64,000 nt of DNA from Streptomyces californicus (lineage in GTDB: Bacteria > Actinomycetota > Actinomycetes > Streptomycetales > Streptomycetaceae): NCBI RefSeq assembly GCF_000717645.1, contig NZ_JNZZ01000008.1, forward strand, positions 248,001-312,000. The letters are read 5' to 3'. This document shows positions 39,528 to 48,843 of the stretch, piece by piece. Under the pieces are notes generated by a model. The model was not told the origin of the DNA. It saw nothing but the letters and a program-made list of their open reading frames with translations, and did no database searches. The stretch's first letter is position 1, and the number at the start of each line of letters is the position of its first letter. The position numbers and the translations under genes were made by a program.

Positions 39528-40370
39528 TCAGCGGAACGCGTCAACGTTCTCCTCGGCCCAGCGGCGGTAAGGGCGGGCGGGTGATCCGGTGACCCGGGCG
39601 ACGGTGTCGTGGACGGCCACCAGCGCGTCGTTGACGTCGCCGCCCATCAGGTCGAGGACGCTGTTCGCCACCTCGGCCCCCATCATCGCGGCCATCGGCC
39701 CGTAGACGTCCTCCCGGGTGATCCCGACGCAGGCCACCTTCCGGCCCAGCAGCCGCTCCAGCTCACGGATCTGCTCGCGCGGGGTGATCGGCGCCGGCCC
39801 GGTGAGCGGGTACGTCCGCCCCCGGTGGCCCGGCCCGGTCAGCGCCGCGCGGGCCACCGAGGCGATGTCGGCGGGGTGGACGGCGGGCAGCCCGACGTCC
39901 GGATACGGAACGCGGACCGCGGACTCCTCGCGTACGGCCTCCGCCCACCAGAGGGTGTTGGAGGCGAACTGCGTGGGACGCAGCACGGTCCACGCCATCC
40001 CGCTCTCCCGCAGGCGGCGCTCGACGGCGAGATTCGCCCGCGCCGGCCCGAGGTGTGGATGGGTCACGGTGGTGATGGAGGAGACCAGCACCACGTGTTC
40101 CACCCCCGCGTCGCGCGCGGCGTCCAGAATCCCGGCGTCATCGCCGACGCCTGCGATGAGGAACAGCGAACGCGCCCCGTCCAGCGCGGACTTCAAGGAA
40201 TCCGCCCGCCCGAGATCGCCTTCCGCCAGGTCCACCCCGGCGGGCAGCACCGCCCCGGCCCGAGCGGCGTCGCGGGTCAGCGCCCGTACGCCGCTCCCAC
40301 GCCCCTCCGTGTGCAACTGCCGTACCAGCTCACGGCCGATGTTCCCGGTCGCCCCGGTCACCACCATCAT
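39528..40370 (-). CDS. NmrA-like NAD(P)-binding protein
   Basis: 280-aa atypical SDR. Rossmann loop VTGATGNIGRELV at the N-terminus, LVSSITTV, then LRPTQFASNTLWWAE in place of the classical YxxxK, as in NmrA/HSCARG and QOR2-like proteins that sense or use NAD(P)H. Divergent from an NTF2-fold gene; its promoter has a 19-bp spacer filled by a MerR-type palindrome. Confidence 0.9.
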   Translation of the reverse strand: MMVVTGATGNIGRELVRQLHTEGRGSGVRALTRDAARAGAVLPAGVDLAEGDLGRADSLKSALDGARSLFLIAGVGDDAGILDAARDAGVEHVVLVSSITTVTHPHLGPARANLAVERRLRESGMAWTVLRPTQFASNTLWWAEAVREESAVRVPYPDVGLPAVHPADIASVARAALTGPGHRGRTYPLTGPAPITPREQIRELERLLGRKVACVGITREDVYGPMAAMMGAEVANSVLDLMGGDVNDALVAVHDTVARVTGSPARPYRRWAEENVDAFR

Positions 40371-40429
40371 CTTCGAGCGCTCCTCTGTTCCGTCAGGTCC
40401 GCCGGATCACCGTTCGTCGGACGGTGCGG

Positions 40430-40460
40430 ACGCTAGGACCTCAACCAGGCTTGAGGGCAA
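40430..40460 (-). promoter_or_regulatory. MerR-type promoter of the NmrA-like gene
   Basis: Reading leftward: TTGCCC (40460-40455), 19-bp spacer, TAGCGT (40435-40430). The palindrome CCTCAACCAGGCTTGAGG (40439-40456), with perfect 6-bp arms, occupies the spacer. An overlong spacer with a dyad is the hallmark of MerR activation, and CCTCAA/TTGAGG are SoxR-class half-sites. Confidence 0.7.
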
Positions 40461-40486
40461 GCGCGTTGGGGAGGGGCGGTCCCTGC

Positions 40487-40517
40487 TTGACCTCAACCGC
40501 GCTTGAGCGACGACGCT
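40487..40517 (+). promoter_or_regulatory. second MerR-type operator, SgcJ-side
   Basis: CCTCAACCGCGCTTGAGC (40491-40508) repeats the dyad with one arm mismatch, overlapping TTGACC (40487-40492) in the orientation of the NTF2-fold gene. A 19-bp spacer would place a weak GACGCT at the -10. Confidence 0.55.
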
Positions 40518-40565
40518 CGTGCCGAACGGCCTGCTCAAGGACCGCCTCGCACAAGGAGCTTCCGC

Positions 40566-41105
40566 ATGAGTGCCACGCCTCCCGTCAACCCCGCCGCCCC
40601 CGGCCCCGCCCCCACCGTCCTCGGCGTACCCGCCCCGCAGGAGGACGTCGACGCCATCGTCGCGTTCGTCGCACGGGTCGAGCACACCCAGCAGAACGCG
40701 CTGCCCGACGCCTTCCTCGACGGTTTCCGCGAGGACGCCCTCTGGACCACGGCCCACGGGAAGCGGCTGACCGGCCTGCCGGAGATCAGCGCCTTCACCC
40801 GTACGGTGCTGCCGCCGCAAGCGGGCTCCCCGGTGACCGCCACGTACACGGTCGACCTGATCCTCTTCATCCGCCCCGACATCGCGGCGGTCAAGATCCG
40901 TCAGCGCCCGGTCTCACGCGCCGACGGCCGCCTCCTGGACGAGGTCTTCCACGGCAGCGAGGACCCCTCCGCCCTCATGGCCGCTCATCCCGAAGCGATT
41001 CCCGGAACCCCGACCTACGTGCTGGCCAAGGACGACGGTGTCTGGCGCGTCGCGGCCGCGCAGAACACGCAGGTGCTCGACGCGGGGACGCTGGCGGCGG
41101 GGTGA
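40566..41105 (+). CDS. SgcJ/EcaC-type NTF2-fold protein
   Basis: 179 aa. After a Pro/Ala-rich N-terminus (about 35 residues), an NTF2/SnoaL-like cone fold: VDAIVAFVARVEHTQQNALP, FREDALWTTAHGKRLTGLPEI, strands with VTATYTVDLILFIRPDIAAVK and VWRVAAAQNTQVLDA. ACAAGGAGC precedes the ATG. Catalytic role unknown; family members include steroid isomerase-like and polyketide-associated proteins. Shares an intergenic MerR-type regulatory region with the NmrA-like gene. Confidence 0.85.
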   Translation: MSATPPVNPAAPGPAPTVLGVPAPQEDVDAIVAFVARVEHTQQNALPDAFLDGFREDALWTTAHGKRLTGLPEISAFTRTVLPPQAGSPVTATYTVDLILFIRPDIAAVKIRQRPVSRADGRLLDEVFHGSEDPSALMAAHPEAIPGTPTYVLAKDDGVWRVAAAQNTQVLDAGTLAAG

Positions 41106-41591
41106 AGTCGCCCCGGGCGGGACGGGTGGACACGACGGGCCCGCCGTCCGGTCGGGGTGGACGACGGGCCCACTGTCCGGTCGGGGTGGACGACGGGTCC
41201 ACCGCCCGGTCGGGGTGGACGGCGGCGGATCTCCCCGCCGCCGTTCCCGCAGGTCCGCCCGAAGCTCAAGCTCCGATCTCCGGGCCCCGAGCCTCGTGCT
41301 CCGAGTTCCGAGCCTCGTGCTTCGAGCCCTTTTCCAAGGAGTGGGTGGTGGGGTTCAACCCACCCTCCCTCCCTTCCTTGGCCGTCTTCCGGCCAGGTTC
41401 CGAACAGCCCGCCAAACTGCGCGAATTCGATCGCGCGTGACGTTAGGTGACCGAGTTGCGTCGGAGCGTAAAAGCGCTCTAGGTTCACGACCAGCAACCC
41501 ACAATCCGTAAAACGGACAACCCCGGCGGTGCTACCAACACCAACCGGGGTCTGACCGTAAGAGACCGCCTGCTAGAAAGGCTGGATCCCC
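41106..41591. other. 486-nt gap with 29-bp repeats and a structured leader
   Basis: Holds three 29-bp tandem units (starting 41146, 41175, 41204; GTCCGGTCGGGGTGGACGAC type), then a CGAGCCTCGTG-type short repeat, then an AT-richer leader (from about 41430) with a hairpin before the HTH gene. No gene seen. Confidence 0.75.
41520..41551 (+). promoter_or_regulatory. leader hairpin before HTH/Zn gene
   Basis: ACCCCGG (41520-41526) pairs with CCGGGGT (41545-41551), and inside it GGTG-CTACCAA-CACC forms a second stem. The hairpin ends 40 nt before the ATG. It could be a leader attenuator or the end of an upstream small RNA. Confidence 0.5.
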
Positions 41592-42776
41592 ATGGCTGCC
41601 GCCAACCTTAGTGCCGTACTGCGCGCGCCCGCCCACCCCATGGCGAAAGCCGGGTACGGAAAGCGCGACGCCCCCGATCAAGCACCGCGCCGCGCCGACG
41701 ACTTCGCCGGGCTGGAGCCGCGTGAGGCGGCCATCGCCGGGTACATCGACCGGCTGCCCGAAGGCGCGGCGATCGGCTACAAGGTGCTGGCCGAGGAGCT
41801 GCCCGACTACGGGCAGCAGGCGTGCCGCAGCGCGCTGGACCGGCTGACCCGGGCGGGCCACCTCCGCCGCATCCGGATCCACCTCGCCCAGGCCGACGGC
41901 CGGAGGCGCTGGGTGACCCGTACGTACTTCTCCCGCACCGCCCGCGACGCCGACTGGTGGGCCGCCCACGTGCGGTTCGTCCGGGGCCTGGACGCCCCGG
42001 GCCAGCCCCCGGCCCCCGCCGCTGCGGCACCCGCACCGACAACCGGACCCGCCTCCTCCGCGACACCCGCCGCCACCACCGCAGCCCCGTCCGCTTCCGC
42101 CGCCGCCGCCGCCTCCGCCTCCGCCCCCGCCCACACCGAGCCGTACGCGGCGCAGGGCACGGACCGAGCCGCGGAACCTGCCGAGGCGGCACCGAGCACC
42201 ACCGCCACCGCCACCGCAGCGGGCACGGAGCCGGAGCGGGAGCCGGAGCCCGGTGTGCGCGCCCCGCGTTCGGAGGCGTACGCCCTCCTCGCCGGGCTCG
42301 GTGGCCGTGAACCCCGGCTCCAGCTCTCCGACGGCGAATGCGTGCAGCTGGAACACCTGGTCGGGGAGTGGCTGGCGCGCGGCGCCGGCCGCGAACAGAT
42401 CACCCGGGCCCTGACCTCCAGTCTGCCGACGCCCGTGCACTCCGCCGGGCACTTCCTTCGCAAGCGACTGGAGACCAAGATGCCGCCGACGCCCGCCCCC
42501 GTACCCGAGAACGACCAGCTGGACGAGTACGTCATCGAGTCCGTGATCGTGTGCCTGTTCTGCGACGAGGACGAGACGACCACCACGCTGGACCACGGCG
42601 TCTGCGCCGACTGCAGCGCGGCGATCGCCCGCGACGAGGCGGTGGGCCTGACCGGCGACGTACCGGACACGTTCCTGGCCCGCCCCCGCCCCGAGGTCGA
42701 CGTCGCCGCCCGCATGGCCGAACTCCGCTCGGCCGCCGTCCGCCCGGTCCTCCCGTCCCCGAGGCCGCGCCGGTGA
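41592..42776 (+). CDS. HTH protein with C-terminal zinc-knuckle-like motif
   Basis: 394 aa, Streptomyces-type protein of unknown role. N-terminal winged-HTH (about residues 35-105: LEPREAAIAGYIDRLPEGA, DRLTRAGHLRRIRIHLAQ), a long Ala/Pro/Thr linker (about 135-215), a helical domain (LQLSDGECVQLEHLVGEWLA, then AREQITRALTS-like) and a C-terminal CxxC...CxxC pair (VCLFCDE and VCADCSA). GAAAGG precedes the ATG. Resembles a multi-copy streptomycete regulator-like family, but I cannot confirm this without search. Confidence 0.8.
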   Translation: MAAANLSAVLRAPAHPMAKAGYGKRDAPDQAPRRADDFAGLEPREAAIAGYIDRLPEGAAIGYKVLAEELPDYGQQACRSALDRLTRAGHLRRIRIHLAQADGRRRWVTRTYFSRTARDADWWAAHVRFVRGLDAPGQPPAPAAAAPAPTTGPASSATPAATTAAPSASAAAAASASAPAHTEPYAAQGTDRAAEPAEAAPSTTATATAAGTEPEREPEPGVRAPRSEAYALLAGLGGREPRLQLSDGECVQLEHLVGEWLARGAGREQITRALTSSLPTPVHSAGHFLRKRLETKMPPTPAPVPENDQLDEYVIESVIVCLFCDEDETTTTLDHGVCADCSAAIARDEAVGLTGDVPDTFLARPRPEVDVAARMAELRSAAVRPVLPSPRPRR

Positions 42777-43160
42777 GCCGCGGGGGACCGCACCCGCCCG
42801 GACGGCGTTCTCGCGCCCGACGGGCACTGCGCGGGGCGGGGGAGTGGGAGGCCCCCGCCCCCGATCGCACACCCCCGCACGCTCCTGGGCGCTCCCGGGT
42901 GCACGCCCCAGGCGCACGCCGACCCCTCCGCGTACCCCGACTGACTGCTCCGACTCGCCCGACCCGCCACGATCGTGTGGGCTGGGACACAAACGGGAGT
43001 GCCCGTGGCCCGGCTGGGCAACAGCCCTCTACGAGCAGTTCGGAGCGACACGCCGTACCGGGTGGTGAGCGGGACATCTCACCATCTGGTAGGGACGGGT
43101 CGATTCCGGGCTGCTCGTTAAACTGAGCCGACCGCAGTAATGACTGAGCGAGGAGCGCAC
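42777..43160. other. gap upstream of lysC
   Basis: 384 nt with no gene recognised. Mostly Pro/Arg-like GC-rich sequence; a less GC-rich stretch from about 43070 (CATCTCACCATCTGGTAGGG) probably holds the lysC promoter, but no convincing boxes were found. Confidence 0.5.
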
Positions 43161-44432
43161 GTGGGCCTTGTCGTGCAGAAGTACGGAGGCTCCTCCGTAG
43201 CCGATGCCGAGGGCATCAAGCGGGTTGCCAAGCGAATCGTCGATGCCAAGAGGAACGGCAACCAGGTGGTTGTCGTGGTGTCCGCGATGGGCGACACGAC
43301 GGACGAGTTGATAGATCTCGCCGAGCAGGTGTCCCCGATGCCTACCGGCCGGGAATTCGACATGCTGCTGACCGCGGGTGAGCGGATCTCCATGGCCCTG
43401 CTGGCGATGGCGATCAAAAACCTGGGTCACGAGGCCCAGTCGTTCACGGGCAGCCAGGCCGGTGTCATCACCGACTCGGTCCACAACAAAGCGCGCATCA
43501 TCGACGTCACTCCGGGCCGCATCCGGACCTCGATCGACGAGGGCAACATCGCCATCGTCGCCGGGTTCCAGGGCGTGAGCCAGGAGGGCAAGAACATCAC
43601 CACCCTCGGCCGCGGCGGGTCGGACACGACCGCCGTCGCGCTGGCCGCCGCGCTGGACGCCGAGGTCTGCGAGATCTACACCGACGTCGACGGCGTCTTC
43701 ACCGCGGACCCCCGGGTCGTGAAGAAGGCGAAGAAGATCGACTGGATCTCCTTCGAGGACATGCTGGAGCTGGCCGCGTCCGGCTCCAAGGTGCTGCTGC
43801 ACCGCTGCGTCGAGTACGCACGCCGTTACAACATTCCGATCCACGTCCGCTCGTCCTTCTCCGGACTGCGCGGCACCTGGGTCAGCAACGAACCGCAAGG
43901 GGACCAGAAGGTGGAGCACGCGATCATCTCCGGAGTCGCCCACGACGTCTCGGAGGCCAAGGTCACCGTCGTCGGCGTTCCGGACAAGCCGGGCGAGGCG
44001 GCCGCGATCTTCCGTGCCATCGCGGACGCCGAGGTCAACATCGACATGGTGGTGCAGAACGTCTCCGCCGCGTCGACCGGTCTGACGGACATCTCCTTCA
44101 CCCTCCCCAAGGCCGAGGGCCGCAAGGCCATCGACGCCCTGGAGCGGACGAAGGGCTCCATCGGCTTCGACTCGCTCCGCTACGACGACCAGATCGCCAA
44201 GATCTCGCTGGTCGGCGCGGGCATGAAGACCAACCCGGGCGTCACCGCCGGCTTCTTCGAGGCGCTGTCCGACGCGGGCGTCAACATCGAGCTCATCTCG
44301 ACCTCCGAGATCCGCATCTCGGTGGTCACGCGCGCCGACGACGTCAACGAGGCCGTGCGCGCCGTGCACACCGCCTTCGGTCTCGACAGCGACTCCGACG
44401 AGGCCGTCGTCTACGGAGGCACCGGCCGATGA
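43161..44432 (+). CDS. lysC: aspartate kinase
   Basis: 423 aa. Phosphorylates aspartate, first step to lysine (and diaminopimelate), threonine and methionine. Kinase domain [43 protein letters not shown]; two C-terminal ACT domains for lysine/threonine feedback. GTG 43161 with GAGGAG is the start. An internal ribosome site and GTG at 43911 match the position where actinobacterial enzymes start a separate beta subunit. Overlaps asd by 4 nt (ATGA). Confidence 0.98.
   Translation: MGLVVQKYGGSSVADAEGIKRVAKRIVDAKRNGNQVVVVVSAMGDTTDELIDLAEQVSPMPTGREFDMLLTAGERISMALLAMAIKNLGHEAQSFTGSQAGVITDSVHNKARIIDVTPGRIRTSIDEGNIAIVAGFQGVSQEGKNITTLGRGGSDTTAVALAAALDAEVCEIYTDVDGVFTADPRVVKKAKKIDWISFEDMLELAASGSKVLLHRCVEYARRYNIPIHVRSSFSGLRGTWVSNEPQGDQKVEHAIISGVAHDVSEAKVTVVGVPDKPGEAAAIFRAIADAEVNIDMVVQNVSAASTGLTDISFTLPKAEGRKAIDALERTKGSIGFDSLRYDDQIAKISLVGAGMKTNPGVTAGFFEALSDAGVNIELISTSEIRISVVTRADDVNEAVRAVHTAFGLDSDSDEAVVYGGTGR
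43911..44432 (+). other. in-frame beta subunit of aspartate kinase (internal start)
   Basis: GTG 43911 preceded by AAGGGGA at 43897-43903 would yield a 173-aa ACT-domain polypeptide beginning [12 protein letters not shown]. Corynebacterium LysC beta (172 aa) begins at the homologous point, so an alpha2-beta2 enzyme is likely. Confidence 0.7.
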
Positions 44433-45634
44433 CCGGGCACCGCCCTTCGCTCGCGGTCGTCGGTGCGACCGGGGCGATCGGCGGTGTCATGCTCCGGATC
44501 CTCTCGCAGCACGCGGACGTCTGGGGCGAGGTCAGACTCGTCGCCTCACCGCGCTCGGCCGGCCGCAGGCTGGTCGTGCGCGGTGAGGAGGGCGAGGTCC
44601 TCGCACTGAGCGAGGACGTGTTCGACGGCATCGACGTGGCCCTCTTCCTGGTGCCGGACGCGGTGTCCGCCCACTGGGTGCCGATCGCCGCGGCCAAGGG
44701 CGCCGTCGTCGTCGACGACTCGGCGGCCTTCCGGCTCGACGACGACGTGCCGCTCGTCGTCCCCGAGATCAACCCCCATGCCGCGCGTCTGAGGCCGCGC
44801 GGCATCGTCGCGTCCCCGAACTGCACCACCCTGTCGCTGATCGTCGCGGTCGGCGCGCTGCACGCCGAGTTCGGGCTGCGCGAGCTGATCGTCTCCTCCT
44901 ACCAGGCGGTCAGCGGCGCCGGCCGGGACGGCGTCGCGGCCCTGCGCGAGCAGCTTGCGCTGGTGGCCGGTACGGAGCTGGGCACCCAGCCCGGAGACGT
45001 ACGCCGGGCCCTGGGCGCCACCATGGACGGCTCCGGCGGCCAGGGGCCGGGGGGCGTGAACAGCGTGCGCGATCCGGGCGGCGTACACGCCCCGGGGGAC
45101 GTACGCGGCCTGCACGGCGCGGGCGGTGCGGACGGCCGGGGCGGTGCCGGTGGTACGGGGGGCGCGCGGAACCCGTTCGCCGCGCCCGTCGCCCTGAACG
45201 TGGTGCCCTGGGCCGGTACGGACGCCGGGGACGGCTGGTCCACCGAGGAGATCTCCCTCCGCGAGGAGTGCCGCAAGGTGCTGGGCATGCCCGACCTGAA
45301 GGCCACCGCGACCTGCGTGTACGTCCCCGTCATCGCCACGCACTCGATGTCCGTCCACGCCCGCTTCGAGAACGAGGTCGCCGTCGACAAGGCGCACGAG
45401 ATCCTCGCGACCGCTCCCGGCGTGGTCCTGTTCGACAGCCCGGCGTCCGGGGACTTCCCCACCCCGTCCGACGTGGTCGGCACCGACCCCACCTGGGTGG
45501 GCCGCGTCCGGCGGTCCATGGACGATCCGCACGCCCTGGAAATGTTCCTTTGTGGCGACAATCTCCGAAAAGGTGCGGCTTTGAACGTGGCGCAGATCGC
45601 CGAATCGATCGCCGCCGAATTCCCTCGAAGATGA
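44429..45634 (+). CDS. asd: aspartate-semialdehyde dehydrogenase with Gly-rich insertion
   Basis: 401 aa. NADPH-dependent reduction of aspartyl phosphate to the semialdehyde. [16 protein letters not shown] binds NADPH, catalytic Cys132 in [12 protein letters not shown], and the later [17 protein letters not shown] carries the active-site His. Between [10 protein letters not shown] and [16 protein letters not shown] lies a 50-residue Gly/Asp-rich insert (about residues 198-247, nt 45020-45170) not expected in the family. ATGA overlap with lysC shows coupling. Confidence 0.96.
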   Translation: MTGHRPSLAVVGATGAIGGVMLRILSQHADVWGEVRLVASPRSAGRRLVVRGEEGEVLALSEDVFDGIDVALFLVPDAVSAHWVPIAAAKGAVVVDDSAAFRLDDDVPLVVPEINPHAARLRPRGIVASPNCTTLSLIVAVGALHAEFGLRELIVSSYQAVSGAGRDGVAALREQLALVAGTELGTQPGDVRRALGATMDGSGGQGPGGVNSVRDPGGVHAPGDVRGLHGAGGADGRGGAGGTGGARNPFAAPVALNVVPWAGTDAGDGWSTEEISLREECRKVLGMPDLKATATCVYVPVIATHSMSVHARFENEVAVDKAHEILATAPGVVLFDSPASGDFPTPSDVVGTDPTWVGRVRRSMDDPHALEMFLCGDNLRKGAALNVAQIAESIAAEFPRR

Positions 45635-45907
45635 TCGAACTTGTTTTGTAGGATCTGTGAACGCCCTATGAGAAATTCGCTGGTCTGAACCTCTTGAGCT
45701 GGGACGTTGTCGTATCCGACGATGTTCTCCCGGCCCATCTGCAACCGCACCTCGGCCGGGCTGCGTCTATGCGGTCACTTTGTGCATTGCCGGACGCGAT
45801 GACGGGGCATTTGGGGAAGAGCAGGTACGTATGAGGGCATGTCGCACAGCGTCGAACGTGGCGTGGTCCGCGTACAACCCTGACGGGGGGCAGCGTGTCC
45901 AACTGGC

Positions 45908-46570
45908 GTGGCAGAGGTTCTCGACATCACAGTGGTGGGCCCGTTGCGCGGCGCTTCGGTGCGTCCGCTCCGGCGGCCCCGCGCGCCCGGCGGCATGCCG
46001 GTGATCGCGCCCATGCCCGCCGCACGCCCGGCATCGTTGCCCTCGCAGCGCGGGAGTGCTGAGGAGGCGGTGGCAGCCGGAACCACGGTCGACCATCTCA
46101 CCGAGACCTACCGCGCCCACTACCGCTCCCTGCTCGGCCTCGCTGCCCTGCTGCTGGACGACACCGCTTCCTGCGAGGACGTGGTGCAGGAGGCGTTCAT
46201 CCGCGTCCACTCCGCGCGCACCCGGGTGCGCGAACCGGAGAAGACCCTCGCGTACCTGCGCCAGACCGTCGTCAACCTGTCGCGTTCGGCCCTGCGCCGC
46301 CGCATCCTCGGGCTGAAGCTGCTCTCCAAGCCGATGCCGGACATGGCGAGCGCGGAGGAGGGCGCGTACGACCAGCTGGAGCGGGACGCGCTGATCAAGG
46401 CCATGAAGGGGCTGCAGCGTCGCCAGCGCGAGGTGCTGGTGCTGCGCTACTTCGCGGACATGACGGAGGCGCAGGTCGCCGAGGTGCTGGGCATCTCGCT
46501 GGGGTCGGTGAAGGCGTACGGTTCCCGGGGCATCGCGGCCCTGCGCGTGGTGATGGAGGCCCAGACGTGA
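45908..46570 (+). CDS. ECF-type RNA polymerase sigma factor
   Basis: 220 aa. Region 2 about residues 65-125 (YRAHYRSLLGLAALLLDD, CEDVVQEAFIRVHSAR), region 4 about 160-215 (LQRRQREVLVLRYFADMTEA, VLGISLGSVKAYGSRGIAAL), as in SigE/SigM-like streptomycete factors. The first about 50 residues are low-complexity. GTG start without a strong ribosome site; a start around MPVIAPMP is possible. Stop overlaps the next gene (ATGA-type), whose membrane product is the likely anti-sigma-like partner. Confidence 0.9.
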   Translation: MAEVLDITVVGPLRGASVRPLRRPRAPGGMPVIAPMPAARPASLPSQRGSAEEAVAAGTTVDHLTETYRAHYRSLLGLAALLLDDTASCEDVVQEAFIRVHSARTRVREPEKTLAYLRQTVVNLSRSALRRRILGLKLLSKPMPDMASAEEGAYDQLERDALIKAMKGLQRRQREVLVLRYFADMTEAQVAEVLGISLGSVKAYGSRGIAALRVVMEAQT

Positions 46571-48300
46571 CCGGGCCGGAGCGATGCCACGGACCGGATC
46601 CCGAGGGCTCCGGAAGCACCGGGGGCCGCAGTGCTTCCGAGCGGCACGTCGCCTCCGGGGGCCGTGGCGCTTCTGAGAGCCCCGAGCAGCACAGGCACGA
46701 GAACGACCCGACGGGAAACGGAATTGTGAACCACGGGCCGGAGAAGACTCCGCACACCGATCCCGACCACCCGCACGAGGGAAGCGCGGCACCCGACCCG
46801 GCCGTGGCGCCGGAACCGGAATCGCCCGCCCGCCCGGTCGGAGACGCGGTGGACGGCCCGGGAGAGCCCGACGAGGAGGACCCCGAGGAACGCGGTCCGG
46901 CCGCACGCCCCGCACCCGCCGAGGACGCCGAACACCAGCACCCGGGCACGCCCACCGACACGGAGGCCCGGAAGCCGGTCCCGACCGCTGGCGCGGAAGC
47001 CCCGCAGCCGGGCGCGGAAGATCCGGCCCCGAACACGGGCGCGGAAGATTCGAGCGCGGGCCCGAGCACGGAGGACCGCAAGACGGCCCCGAGCGCGGTC
47101 CCTACCGTCGGCGCGGAAGACCGGAAGCCGGTCCCGAGCGCTGACAAGGCAGACCGGAAGCCGGTCCCGGGTACGGCCCCGACTGCCGGCGCGGAAGACC
47201 CGAAGCCGGGTGCGCCCGCCGGTGGCGACGGCGAGGACGCCCTCCTCGCCACCCTGACCAGCATCTTCGCGGCCGAGCAGAGCACCGGCCCCTCTGCCGC
47301 CCCCCGTGAACTGGACGAGGTCGCCCTGCGCGGCATGCTGCAGGGCGCGGTACGGGATCTCAGGCCCGCCGACGGAGTCCTCGACCATCTCCACCGTGCG
47401 GTCCCCGCCCGCCGGGCCAGGCGGCGGCAGGCCGTCGTGGGAACGGCCGCGGCGGCGTTGCTGATCGGTACCGCCGTCCCCGCCTTCGTCCACGTCGCGA
47501 CCTCGAACGACGCGTCCACCGCACGGCCCGCCATCGCCGGGCACGGCGAGCAGGCCCAGGGCGGCAACGGCGACGGGGCCGCCCCCGACGCCCCCGACCT
47601 GCAGACCGCGGAGCCCACCGACCGCCGGAGCGAGGGCGTCACCGGCGAGGCCGACCCGGACCCCAGCCCCACCAAGGGCGAGGGCGGCGACCCCGACGGT
47701 ACGGCGACGGCGAAGCAGCCCGACCCCTCCGCCGTGGACTACGCGATGCTTCCGGTCTGCGACCCGGGCCAGCTCGGCGTGGCCTCCGCCGGAACGGGCG
47801 CCCCCGGGGCCGACGGCACGGTCTACGGCAGCTTCAAGATCGCCAATGTGTCCGGCAAGGACTGCACCGTCAGCAGCAACGGCACGGTGGGCTTCACCGC
47901 CCTCGGCGCGGCGGACCCGCTCAAAATCGGCGTGGTCCAGCACGCGGCGGGCGACGCGGCCCCCGGCCTGCCCGATCCCTCGCAGGAGCCGGGCACGGTG
48001 GTGCTGAAGCCGACCATGGCGTACGAGGTGCGCTTCGCCTGGGTGCCGGCCGACACCTGTCCCACAGCGGGCCCGTCCCCGAGCCCGACCCCGTCGGCGG
48101 ACGGCGCGGGCGGCTCGGTCGGCGACGGTACGGACCAGTCCGGCACGGCGGCCCAGTCGCTGACCGAGGGCGGCGGTACGGCGGAGGGCAGCATCGCCGT
48201 GACACACACCCCGGAGGCGGGCGCTCCCACGGCGGAGACGAAGATCCCCAACGCCTGCTCGGGCACCATCTACCGCACAGGCGTCCTCGCCACGTCCTGA
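46567..48300 (+). CDS. repeat-rich single-pass membrane protein, anti-sigma candidate
   Basis: 577 aa. Residues 1-220 are disordered, Pro/Glu-rich and contain imperfect repeats (variants of TAGAEDPKPG and DRKPVPSA). A short helical segment around 230-275 (EVALRGMLQGAVRDLRPADG) precedes the TM helix (about 290-310, AVVGTAAAALLIGTAVPAF). The extracellular C-terminal half ends in a beta-rich domain (YAMLPVCDPGQLGV, GSFKIANVSGKDCTV). Overlap with the sigma gene suggests it controls that factor, though no ZAS/RskA motif is seen. Confidence 0.82.
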   Translation: MTGPERCHGPDPEGSGSTGGRSASERHVASGGRGASESPEQHRHENDPTGNGIVNHGPEKTPHTDPDHPHEGSAAPDPAVAPEPESPARPVGDAVDGPGEPDEEDPEERGPAARPAPAEDAEHQHPGTPTDTEARKPVPTAGAEAPQPGAEDPAPNTGAEDSSAGPSTEDRKTAPSAVPTVGAEDRKPVPSADKADRKPVPGTAPTAGAEDPKPGAPAGGDGEDALLATLTSIFAAEQSTGPSAAPRELDEVALRGMLQGAVRDLRPADGVLDHLHRAVPARRARRRQAVVGTAAAALLIGTAVPAFVHVATSNDASTARPAIAGHGEQAQGGNGDGAAPDAPDLQTAEPTDRRSEGVTGEADPDPSPTKGEGGDPDGTATAKQPDPSAVDYAMLPVCDPGQLGVASAGTGAPGADGTVYGSFKIANVSGKDCTVSSNGTVGFTALGAADPLKIGVVQHAAGDAAPGLPDPSQEPGTVVLKPTMAYEVRFAWVPADTCPTAGPSPSPTPSADGAGGSVGDGTDQSGTAAQSLTEGGGTAEGSIAVTHTPEAGAPTAETKIPNACSGTIYRTGVLATS

Positions 48301-48843
48301 CCACCCCCAGCCACCACCCGACACGGGCATGCCGGCCGGACCACCGGACACGGCCGGGGCACACCGCCGGGCCCGGACGCGCCGGACCGCAGGGTCCGGG
48401 GAGGCCACGCACGACCGGGTACGGAACGGGTCGGACCGGACAGCCGGGTACGGGCGGGCCGGATCACCCGGCACGGCCGGGGTGCACCGGTCGGCCCGGA
48501 CGCGGCCCATCGCCCGGGTACGGACGTGCCGGACCACCGAGTACGGACGTGCCGGACCAACGGGCACAGGCGGGGTGCACGACCGGGTACAGACGTGCCG
48601 AACCACTCGGCACGGACGGGGCGGACCACCCGGCGCTGCCAGGGCACACCGGTCAGGCGACACGGCCCATCGCCCCACGCGGACCGAGCGGGCCGCCGAG
48701 TCTCGACCAAGGCGCACTGGGCCCACCGGTCGGCCGGGCCTCTCGACGGATCATTGCGCCGCCCCGCGGCAGGGTGCGGTCAGGAGGTGAGCCGACGCGC
48801 GTCAGCCCTCGAAGGCCAGACCTCGAGCCGGCTTACGGGCGAG
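48301..48843. repeat. 543-nt gap of degenerate direct repeats
   Basis: Many imperfect copies of a CGGGTACGGACGTGCCGGACCAC-like core, roughly 25-45 bp apart, for example near 48427, 48516, 48542 and 48588. No gene is seen; convergent genes flank it. Confidence 0.65.
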
